Positions 26,014 through 43,600 of a stretch of 64,000 bases of DNA are shown here, piece by piece. Location: positions 23,325,249 through 23,389,248 of the forward strand of contig NC_049980.1 of the NCBI RefSeq assembly GCF_000003815.2, written 5' to 3'. The notes beneath the pieces are model-generated. The model was given only the letters and a program-made list of their open reading frames with translations, ran no database searches and was not told the origin of the DNA. How positions within the stretch are numbered: position 1 is the stretch's first letter; each line of letters opens with the position of its first letter. This DNA is from Branchiostoma floridae (taxonomy: Eukaryota; Chordata; Leptocardii; Amphioxiformes; Branchiostomatidae). The translations under genes and the position numbers were made by a program.

Positions 26014-29000
26014 TCATGAAATGATGGTAGCACTGTCACTGAGAGTGACGGCCTTCTGCATGTCCCTCTGGATGTTGTAGGGCTTGAGACGTGCACCTGT
26101 CAGCTCCACAGGTGTGCTGTTCACCTTGACACTGCGACCACAGAAGGTGGTGGTGTTCAGGTTCTGTACTTCTGTGTGGTGAAACTTTTCCTCCTTCTAG
26201 ATGAAAAAAAAAACAGCAAGCTTTAATGGGTTGACATTCAATCCGGCAATCATGATAACTACATAAAGTTCAGTAAGTTGATTTCTGACCATGTTCGTCA
26301 AGGATGGAGATTTATATCTGGGATGCAAAGTAACAAAAATCAGGTTTATTTTGTTATTTAAACTATTGACAGTACCTGGTGTCTAGTCTGGATACGAGAA
26401 GCCTCTATGGACATTTCTTGCTTCATCTTGGCTTCCTTTAGGATGTGGTAGTTGGAGGTCCTGGCTACAAAGTGCTCCCAGCTAGCGATGGCCTTTTCCC
26501 TCTGTCTGTGGTTGTCTCGTACCTTGGCATACATCTCTTGTTCATCCATTAGGTCCTGTACATGCAAGTACATTTGATTTAAAAATTTGCTCTGAACCTT
26601 GGCAGGTAGGCACAGTGGACTCTTATTATCTTAATTTACTCACAATTAATTCAAAGATTTCATTGACACATGTGATGCAGAAATCTACATATTATTACTA
26701 ATACATCTTTTCCCGATATAAACACAGAAGTTTAGCCCATGTTCCAGGAACATATAAAGTACATGTTCCAGGAACATGTACAGGTAGTACCTGTTTTTAC
26801 TAAATCTATCTTAAACATGCTAGATGCCAGTGGACTGGTGAAGAGGTACAAGAATGTAAGTGCAGACCTGCTGCTGCTGGTTGTCCAGTAGGTCCATCTG
26901 TGTCTGTGCCACGGCCTTGGCCCTCTCATCAGCGGCACGTGTGATGGTCTCCACAGCGTTGTGGTCAGCCGTGGTGGGCTGGATCCCCTCCTGCTCCAGC
27001 TCACTTCTCATCTCCTTCCACACCTCCCCAACCTTGAAGTCCAGGTACCTCTCGATCACCGCCAGCGTGACGTAGTCCTCCGTGGACATGCCAGGCAGGT
27101 CGTTGAACCCAATCTTGCAGAAGAGGGCGTACAACTTGGCCCGCATGTTCTCGGACACGTCCACAATGGCTTGACTGGGGCAGTTGGCTGGCAGAGGGAT
27201 GACACCTTGTCGTTCCTGCAAGAATCAAAACATTTATGGTAAAATGTTTGGATTGAATTACTTGCATTAGATCACTTATATCTCTGATACTGCAAAACTA
27301 AATGATCAAAAATGTAAATAAAAACATTTACAGTCATCTAGCATCACTGACAGTATTTCATATAATATTGGGTATGTTTGGGGCTTACTCCTTTGTTATT
27401 GAAGGAATAATCCCAGGTAATTTAAATCTAAGAGAGATGGGCAAGAGTGAATACAAGCAGTACACACTGACCTGTAAGGTCCCTGCTAGAGGCTGGGAAA
27501 CGTCAACTATGGTTCCGTCTGGTCCTCTCCTCACGCCCATCTCTGACTCCTCAGTCCTCCAGATCTCTATCAACAGGTTCGGAGCAGAGCGGTCATTCTT
27601 CCCCCTCCAAGTGTTGATGTGGACCATGGTCTTGGGATTCTCACACAGATCCAATATACAACCCAGGACAACATTCTGCATGTTCTTTGGGCACACTTCT
27701 AACAGGTCATAAAGGAGGAATACCCCCTCTTTCTCAAGGAACAGATCTTCAGTCTGGAAGGAGCCAATGATTGCGCACCATGCACAGTCCACAGTTGCTA
27801 GGAGCAGTCTGTTATGGCCCAGGCCACTGTTGAGCTTCTCTGGATCAGTCTTGAGGTACTGCACCACGATGTTGACCCCCTGAGACCCAAACAGCTCCTT
27901 CCTGTGCATGTCCCCTTCACAGAGAGCAGACACGATGAACAGCATGTCACACTGCATCTCCACATCAATGGTGTCATCTTCATCCATGTGGTGGCACGCC
28001 GTGGACAGGATGTTCAGCAGGAGGCTCATTGCTCCTTGGTCGCAGAGATCTTGGTGGATCGTCTCGTCCCCGACGGACACCATGCTCCGCAGCAGTCGCA
28101 GGCAATGTCGCATCTGAGCGCGCTTGTTGCCACGCCCACCTGTACCATGAAAACTGTTGCCGTGGCCACCAAAGTCCTCTGTCCCCACGCACCACTCCAG
28201 GAGGAGGAGGAGCCTGGTGTTCCCCTGGCACGTCATGTAGTCTTCGATCATCAGCGGCCCAACCGTGCACAAGGTAGCCATGGCCTGCAGCTGCAGCTCT
28301 TCAAACTGGGCAGGGCTCCAGTCTCGTGGGCCCAGCTGGCTCTCGTTCCCCTTGATGTAATGGAAGAGCGCCAGGAGGAGTCTTCCCTCCGACATGATGG
28401 GGATGAAGGCTGAGTCTCTACTGAGGAGGACCATGATGTTCATCAGCAGTTTCTTCAGCTCAAAGTCCTCGTGGTTGGTTTCCAGCTTCAGGTTCCTCAC
28501 CAGGGGGTTGTGACTCTTCACTTCGGAGAAGGTGGTGAACAAGACAAGTTCCTTGGCATACCCCGTCTCGATGAAGTGAGTGTCCTTGCTCTGGGCCACG
28601 AGTGTGGCCAGTACGAGCAGGTCGTTTCTGAGCTGGCGATCGTAGTGGCTGTGTCCCTTGGTGAGCTGCTGACAGAAGGCATCCCTCAGACTGGAGGTGC
28701 AGGTCAGGTTGTTGAGCTGACGTTTCACGGCCTGGGTATCTCCTCTCTCCACAAGGTTCCACAGGCACTCTGTACACCTGGAATATATATTTTAGATAGC
28801 TACGTAAGAGTGAGCCACTTGTGAAGGTTAACATTTAGGAGCATTATATCCAGGGGGGCCTGATTGGTAACAATTTCATATGATGACCAATCAGCATTCA
28901 CTGAGAGGTTTTTCATAGATCAATTCATTTCTATTCTATACATTACTGGGCAAAGCCCCCTTCAGCAGCATCCCGCCAAGGTAATAAGAGGTGCACAGTA

Positions 29001-29905
29001 CTAGTGCAGCCGGTGGTGGTTGCTCCAACAACAACAACATGAACAAAAATACATTTACAGATTTGATGACACAAATGAACATTTTAATTCAGAATTGACA
29101 ATTGTAATGATCATAAAAACCCTTACCTGAACATAAGCTGTCCGGATGGGTCGGGGTCGTTCAGTCGAGAACAGATCCTGTAGGCAGCCTCAGCACTCAG
29201 CATCTGGTCACAGTTAGAGTCCGAGTTGACCGAGAAGCACTGAAGAACCTTCAGCACATTCAACTTGACCTCAAGATCACTCTCCAGCAGAGCAAGGGAC
29301 TTGACTAGTGTTTCTGCCACGTCGCTTTTCTCCACAACTTTGATGTTGTACTCTTTTGTGCTTGGTTTCAGGCCTTCTAGAGGTGATTTGGCATATTTAT
29401 CTGCATCGCAGTAGAAGCTGACAAGAGACTGACAAAGCTGAACTCGGATGTTATTGTTGGGAACCCTCATGAGGTAGCCCATTTGAGAGATGGACTCCAC
29501 CACAATTTGTGCGTATGCAGTCTCATCCGAGGTCTTCTCCTTCAGAAAAGGATAACTGCAGATCTGTAGTAACTGGCACATTGGCTCCACGTAGCTTGGG
29601 TCGATGGGGATTCTGTCTGCACACACATTTAAAACTTTAAACACTAGAACAAGGTCACGCATGAGAAACCCCCTCTGGTACTTGGCGGCCAACTTGGTAA
29701 GAGCATGTAGGTGCCTCTCAATCAAGTTCTCGGAGTAGGGGTCTGTCAGGAGTTTGACAACCCTTGCCAGGTCCGAAGATCGAGGCACCACCTTCTGTAT
29801 CCCCACTGCCTCGTCTGAGATGATGTGGTTTACGATTGGGATGGGCGTTTTTGGCATTCTGGCAGTCGTTCTATGCAAGCCTTGAGTAGCAGTCGCCGCC
29901 GCCAT
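26014..29905 (-). CDS. CFAP69: Cilia- and flagella-associated protein 69, complete
   Basis: CFAP69 is an armadillo-type helical protein of motile cilia and the sperm midpiece/axoneme region; human loss causes multiple flagellar abnormalities. Five exons: 29127-29905, 27472-28777, 26868-27215, 26376-26555 and 26014-26196, summing to 931 aa versus 941 in human. Family-specific stretches are clear: HYDRQLRNDLLVLATLVAQ, GNSFHGTGGRGNK, LNDPDPSGQLMFR, FLEKEGVFLLYDLL, PLPANCPSQAIVDVSENMRAK and FVARTSNYHILKEAK. The start at 29905 gives MAAATATQGLH in a normal context. The 1306-bp second exon fuses what are many exons in vertebrates, so this gene is unusually intron-poor for its neighbourhood. Its 5' end faces the Src-family kinase about 1 kb away. 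Confidence 0.95.
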
Positions 29906-30112
29906 TGTTTTCTTCTGTTTACTTGTCCACTCGTCTTCCTTCCAATATCCTTTACAGCACGATATATGTCACAAGGCTGTTGCACGTTTGATCAAAAACA
30001 TACCGCTGGTTCTGGCGGTTTGTTTCAGTTGAAAAGTTCGTGCAAAGTTTCACGCCTTCGCGCCCGATCTCTCAAAATGTTGATGATCTTTCCCGATCAT
30101 CGATGTTTCCCT

Positions 30113-30165
30113 GTTGCTAAGCACTATCGGAAGTCATAGTGACGTAGCGGAAGTCAGAAGGATTG
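30113..30165. promoter_or_regulatory. Candidate X-box (RFX) and CRE/ETS-like cluster between CFAP69 and the kinase
   Basis: GTTGCTAAGCAC at 30113-30124 resembles an X-box (RFX consensus GTNRCC-N-RGYAAC, here with one-base spacer and mismatches at the 3' end). It lies about 208 bp upstream of the CFAP69 start. Close by are TGACGTAG (CRE-like, near 30140) and GCGGAAGT (ETS-like, near 30147). RFX factors commonly drive ciliary genes, so the site suits CFAP69, but the match is imperfect. Confidence 0.35.
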
Positions 30166-30950
30166 TGGGAGGTCGACCCTTTTTAACAGAGTCTAACTAC
30201 ATTGGCTCTGTAGACATCATCTTCGTGGGTATCCGCGGAGGTTCTACAACAGTTTTTACAACCATGCTGGGATCGCATAAGTTAGAATTGAAGAAAAACA
30301 TTGAACATAACGTTACACTTTGTACCATTGGGTGTTCGAGTGGGGATTGGTTTTACTTCTAAACAGAGTTTATATATAAACAGTTTGATAAAAAGCGTAA
30401 CTAACGTTGCCTTAACGTTACGTCAAAGCTGTAACGTTGAATCTTCTAACTTCTTCTCATTCCTCTTTTTTGAAACAATGCTAACAATTTGGTTTCCTTT
30501 TTTTTACTAATGCAATGTAACGTTGCATTGTGCATTTGAAAGCATTGCCCAACTTGAACGAAGGATGTCAATGTAACGTTATTTGTTGCTAACACCACAC
30601 CACAAACACGTTATATTGGTACGTTACATTGATATGTCATAACTTTACTCACATTTAGAATTATCTCTTTTTTGCTTAAGATATACAACGTTAAAGTTAT
30701 AAGATCTTTACGCGCTCCAAGATTTTGACAGTTCGGGTCCTTGTCCTGCAATTTCCAGCTACCTCAACAGGCGGCGCTGCATGACGCCCAGAGCATGCTG
30801 GACCGGGTAGGGTGGGTCTCTCAGGTTAGTCAGTTATTTCCTGCTTTCGGACAACAAATAATAACCGCGTTTGTCGGTCTTTTCCCATTACCGATCGAAC
30901 TTTCGATGTCAAATGCGGCTTAATAGGCAAACATATCGTCCGTGATCGCC

Positions 30951-37260
<6,310 letters not shown>

Positions 37261-40200
37261 TATCGGTGTAGGGTTAGCTCTAGGACCAAGTTGTATCCAG
37301 TCACAGAGATTTTTATAGCAGTTAGACCATAGGTTATGCTCCTCTTCTCTTAGAATATCCTTGAAATGGATGTTACCTTTTATATGAAGCCACTACAATC
37401 TTTCAGCTTTTAAACAGACAAAAGATATGTTTGTGCCAATTCTGCTGTGACCATATGATTGGGGTTGTGATCATGTGATACTCAATCATTCAATGCCAAC
37501 ATCTTTTAAAGCTTTTGTAAGGAAAAGCCAAGTCCATGTTGATTGCACAATAGAGAGGTAAGGGGTTTTTTCTGCTATGGAACACATGTGTTTCAAACAG
37601 CCTTTCTTTGGGACAGTGCTCTATCTAGGCTAGGTATGTTTTTACTTGTAGATATGTTTTTTCATGAGATTATGAAGGATAGTGGTAAATCAAAGAAAAG
37701 CTAATATCATATTACTGAGTAGTGCTTTTTCTGTTACTGTTAGTACAACGGATACTCAGCCAATCAACCAGACCCATGTTACTTCATGCAGGACAGGTCT
37801 TCCCTCTGGTATTATACCAGGTCTATTAATGCTGTTAACAATAGGTTGTACAACTAAATATGATTTATATATTGTTACTGCCTCATTGATTTTATTCAGA
37901 GGTGTGATGACAGTTTATCAGAGAACTGCAGCTTTAACTTCTACCTTTCCTCTACACCTGGTGGTATTTCATGAAAACTTTTCTTCTAGTCATACAGATG
38001 TGTTTTAGCTAGGTTTGAATTTTGTGACTTGAATCAGCAAAGAACATGTGGTATCAGGACCTATGTGTAGAGACATGGGTCCCAACGGACCATAACACAA
38101 TGTAGCATATCCAGAAGGGCTGCTGGTAGAACTTAAGCTAGTTCTTCAAACTTACACTTGCTCACTTGAAAACCGTGTGAATACATTTTGAACATACTAT
38201 AACATGTCAATCTGTAGTTGTTACTGTCTTTATGTAATGTTGCTCTTCCACTAGCCCTTTTGAAAGTCACAAGGATTCAAACCTTAGAAATTTTATATCC
38301 TCCACGAATCTCAAGTGAGATGTATGATATTACCTGTGCTCTCACATAGAGAGGTTCATGAACCATATGTGATTGTTGATAAATCTACCCTGTAGAAAAG
38401 ACCCAGGATGTAAGTCCTCATATTTTGTATGTCTGTTCTTGAACTTTCTCGAGATCCTTTTATGCAATGTTGACGTAGTGATGAAAAGGCCAAGGCCTTT
38501 TTTGTACCTTTGTAGCCAAACTGAGATGAACAATGACAAAACTGGGTACCAATAGGATAATTTTTTTCTTCTTTTTAAGGTACATTTTGGGCTAAGCTGT
38601 AGAATGAAGTATCTCTGTTATGGCTGACTGTATATAATATATATAACTACAGCTACATGTAACGTTAATCCCTCGCTCTACATGTAATCAGTGTTTATAT
38701 ACATGTAGTATAATATCAATGTTGATAATGTGTGAAGTTCTTGTACATTTTGACACAGTGTAGTTTTGTTTTATCAGAGTATTTGTATAATTTAATCCTT
38801 AGTTTAATTAATCCATGAACAATAATGTTATGCAATGTTTCCAAACTTGTAGCGGAAGGTAGTAAAAGGGCTTGTTTACAATGATAGTTCAAAACTAGCA
38901 ACAATTGCAAACCATTGCAGTATAAAGGCCTGAATACCATTCACAATGTACAGTTTGATCAGTCTACTATTATGTTTTTGGACACAGATTTTGTGTTTTT
39001 TAACATCCTATATAAACAGTTACAATGCAAGTGCCTTTTGTTTATAATTAGGTATTGATGTATGGATGTATTTTTTGGCATTTGCTATTTTGAATTACAT
39101 AGTGGATTTTAATTGGTACAGGTACAGGACAGCAGTTTCTTTGAAAGGTATGTACAATGTAAGCAAAATAAATATTGCGTACAAATCAGTTGGTCTTTTG
39201 GTCAGCTGTTACTTGGGAGATATTGCAGCAGGGTCCACATCAATATAATCACTTTTCTCTCAGACTGGTGTGCTTTGATACAGCCTGTTCTTTTGTCACT
39301 GTTATAACACAAAGAATAATAGCTCTGCTTTCTTCAGTATTTCATCACACATTCTTGTTCATATACTAGGCAGCACCCCTCAGTTGAATGTAATTGGGGA
39401 GATTGCTGTAATTTCAGGTGGACCATATCATATTAACTAAGGCCTGCAATTTGTTGTAGTGAATTCCGTTCAGTCACTGTCCATGGGTTCTGAACTTCTA
39501 GCAATTCTTATAGTTACATTGCAAACTTTTATTAGTATCTCCATATCCAGCAAAGTTTTCATGTATCAGAACCTGTCAGCCTACAAACATCGCACAACCA
39601 CTGGCTGTACTATATTAGGCTTCTATCTAATTAGCTCTTCAACTACCTGCACTTATCCTACATCAATTATTAATAAGAACAAAACACTTAATGGCATAAT
39701 TGTATTATACTTGATTTATTTTCTATTCATGTCTTCTGAACAGACATTACCATAATGCACCAGCACCATTATCATCAGGCCATCAACAGTGACACATGCC
39801 AAGTTAACACATAGTATACCCACAAAAATCAGTTATCTTGGAGATACTCCAAACTGATATGTCTTGACTAACTTCACAACAATCAACTGGTCAAAAACAG
39901 CTGCAGTGTTTTCCTTGCTGCATTAGCATGCTGTCTGTGTTGTGTTCCCTTAAACCCACTATGCTCTTTAATGTTTTTCCTAACAATTTTAGCAAGGCTT
40001 TATTCATTACTTCCAATTTCTTCCCAAAAATAGCAGGAAGATATATCAAATGTTATACTATAGTAACTTATATGAGAAGACCAGCAGTGTCTTACAGCAT
40101 TTGAGTAGAAATCAATGAAACCTTGTCTCATGTGAGTTCTATTTTCGTGAGTTCCCAATACCTCTAGCAGAATTCCAAACAAAAAGTCCTAAAATCCTTC

Positions 40201-40628
40201 CTAGCATGGAACTATTGGGTGCATGTGCACTTTGTGCACCTAAATTGTAGCCTTGCACCTAATTTTTTACAAGGTGCACTGATGCAATTAGATATTCATT
40301 CTGGGTTAAGTATGCAAAGGTACATGTACTACCATACACTAGCACGTAGCATATTGTGTTAGAAAAAAGAACAAATCCTTTGTTGTGGTCATCATTTGTT
40401 TTGCATTTTGAGGTTGGCTACAGATCTTGAGTTTCAGATCCAAGCTTTTGAACAGAGGCAGTAAGGTTTGTAATTGGGTCTTGCTGGCATTCAACATTTT
40501 TTGTGTGCCCATTTTTTTCTGTGCACGCAAATTCTGAGGATCTATTCCCACAAAGGGACTTCGAGCCCTACCTAAAAAACCCTCCTCTAAAGAATTGAGG
40601 CACATGGCAGCCTGCGCAGAACACTGCC
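37261..40628. other. 3' UTR and convergent intergenic region of the kinase and the CCCH-RWD-CHY gene
   Basis: AT-rich sequence after the kinase stop with no recognisable coding exon. A plus-strand AATAAA at 39167-39172 would give a long (1.9 kb) kinase 3' UTR. A minus-strand signal (TTTATT near 39993) could serve the gene on the other side. The right part contains a possible hAT remnant (separate entry). Confidence 0.5.
40206..40569 (-). mobile_element. Possible hAT-family remnant
   Basis: Read on the minus strand, the segment opens TAGGGCTCGAAGTCCC, like the CAGGGCTCGAA termini of many invertebrate hAT elements. It ends in a GTGCA-rich stretch (AGGTGCAAGGC, AGGTGCACAAAGTGCAC). A matching second inverted terminus and TSD were not found, so it is either truncated or misassigned. 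Confidence 0.3.
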
Positions 40629-43600
40629 CTATTTCTTTGCTTTCTTCTTTGGTTCCCTCTTTTCCTGCTCCTTTCGGGAGACGGTCTTGTTTATCCCTTG
40701 ATACTTCTGGGCATCATTTCTGGAGACAAGAGCATACAAACAATGAACACACCATCCTAATACAGCAAAAAAATAATCAAAGCAAAGTCCAAGAAAGGAT
40801 GAGGTCAAAACAATTTTACTTAAAACTATAATTCCCAAAATTGTTGGGAAAATGCCACAATTGACAACCTCTAACAGTGTATTACTGAGCGTCTTAATCT
40901 ATAGGTGAGGACTACTCTACATATATCCTCAGCTGACACCTTGATTTCTAAGCCTTACAGGACATCTCAAGCAACCAGTATCAGCTGTACCATCATAAAT
41001 TTTCCCACCTGCTCATCTTGATCTGGTCCCGGCAGCCCTTGCCCCCCTCCCAGTGACTGCCGCCTCCTTTTTTCATGTTGGATCCACACAGAACACACGG
41101 CTTGTCTGCTGAAAATGGCTGCAAAAACACATGTACAACCAGCACATCATTTCATATGGACATAACCATTGTCTATTAAAGAACAGACTACATGTTGACA
41201 TCTTCATCATTTTAACCGCATTTCTAATGTTTCACACTGAGGCGGGCCTTCATCATGGCATAGTTTTCTGTTTGCTGTTGTCTGTTGCACCCCATTTAAT
41301 ATGTGTTTACAAATTTGTCAGGTCTGCTACCAAGTTTCTCATGATTTATTCTCAGCAGGTCTAAAAATATTCAATAATGACAATAGCAGTGGCACTTGGC
41401 AAGACATTTTGTCACTTTGCAAGGAGCACAGCCTACCTGTTCCTTCGCACAGAAGCCACAGATCATTCTGTTGGCCAGTTTCATCTCATGGTCTCCCTTC
41501 TGATCGTCATCATGACACACATCACAGGGGTACGTCCTCCCACAGCACGGGAACCTGACAGCAACATACCATTACTTAGTGTTGTACAAGGGCCTGAATG
41601 GGGCGTCTTAGCTTTATGCTAAATTCAGTTTGGTTCAATCACTAACAAAAGACAGAGGATGCTGTCTGAAATGCCTATCTACCAATCAAGTTGGTATCTA
41701 TCTACCTGGACATCCTTCATTGACGAAGCATTGTCAACAGATCAACAGATGTACCTTAACCCTGTTTAGTTTCCCTAAACACAACCTAACATCAGCCCAG
41801 ATTTTCTGCCATCATACCTTCTCAACAACAACAAAACTGCATGCAGTTACCTGAGCCATCTGAAGCTCTTCTTGTAGTGTTTGCAGATACCATTGCTGGG
41901 CAGGGGGAGGCCCTCCTGGATAGCTGGGTCTTTGGGAACTCTCTTACTCTTAGTCTGGGTACGAATGACCTGACCGTTTCCTGAAAACAGACAATATAAG
42001 AGTTTGTCCGATGTAAAGTCATAGGTACATGATTTTTTAGAGATTCCTACTAATCCTTGTCTGTGTCAGCATTAAATATCAGGAGACACAGTATACATTT
42101 TGCAGAGTTGTATGTAGACTTGAAAAACCATTTGCACCACCACATCTCCCTCTAAAATGTTTCAATTGTCTCCTACATCCTCTAGGTTGGCAGTCAGACT
42201 AATGACTGTAAGTGTAAGTGATCCTGACATCAACAGTCATTAGTCTGACTGACAATGAGGCATGCAGGGACAATTACACCAGGTAACCTGTCCTGCACTG
42301 CAGGTTAGTACAATTTTTAATTTCTAATGTCCTTGAAATATTCACATAAGCTTTTTCATCAAGGTGCATTGACTAATCACATATTATCCAAGTATCCAAG
42401 TACTGGAGTGTTTTGGTGCTGCTGTGAGCCTGGAAGGAAAAGGAAAAAGAGGTAGGGGAAGACCCAGGGTGACCTACTTAGACAATCTACGTAGTGACAC
42501 AAGTCTGCATGATACCAAAGAGCTACAAAGGGCCATGGAGGACCAAGTGCATTGGAGGAAGATCTCTGGATTGTTTCGAGCGAGAGCTCGAACTAAGTAA
42601 GTAAAGTAAAAGTGAGCCTGACCTGAGGGTTGAGAAGGCTGCAGCTGTGTGAACTTGACCGAGCTGCCCTTCAGTCTGAGCCTCTGGTGGCAGTGGGAGC
42701 AGCGCAGGTCCCTGTGCTGACCAGGCTGGACACCCTACAGTTAGGAAAATATACAAACGTTTAGAAAAGGAAAAGCACTAAGACAGCCCAAACTTCACAA
42801 ATTACTAATATTTAAGTACTAAGACAACTCTGAATTAAAAAAGATATTCATTCACACACATGTTTTATCCATTAGAACCAAAGAGTATTTTCAGGTTATG
42901 CTCAAAATGAGTCATTATTCAAATTTTGATATTATTGAAATATTTTCAGATGTCAACTCACTTTGAAATTTGTCTCCTTGTCACATTGCAGACAGCCAAT
43001 CAGAAAATCACATTCCACCACAATCAGGTCAAAGGGCACACATCCATCTAGGTCGAAGTAGCCAATGACAGGAGAGTACTGATGCATGACAGCAGGGCGG
43101 AAGGCTGCCTTGTACTGGTGCTGGCACTTCTGACAGCTGATCACGTGCAGCTGACGGGGACGGGTCTTCACATCATGACGACTTTTGCACCTGGGAGAAA
43201 TATTACACTCAGACAACTGCTTTCACAAATGTACTTACCAAAAAGTCAAGGTTTCGAAATTGGAATAAGATGACACCAGTTTGCTTTAAGTTATAAATGT
43301 ATCCCCATGCTTCAGATGTATTTTCCCCTTGTTTTGATCAAGGAATACAATCCTTGATACATCAAGTAAAAGAAGCTTTACTGTTCTAAGATATGATTCC
43401 CTTTTATACAGTAGAGAAGCTCTTATTCTTTATTACCACAGGCCACACAATGTATCAGGCCAAACAAAATGAACAGCAATACCTTATACACTGGACTGTA
43501 ACAACAATCTGTTGTGCGTACATCGTGGCAACATCTTCACCCATCTCTAGGTTGGAGAACTTTGCCTCGGTTCCCTTTTTCACTGGAGCAGCACGAACAT

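Noticed and set aside
27814-28413. 199-codon plus-strand open frame
   Set aside because: It is the antisense shadow of the large CFAP69 exon; the minus strand carries clear CFAP69 homology.
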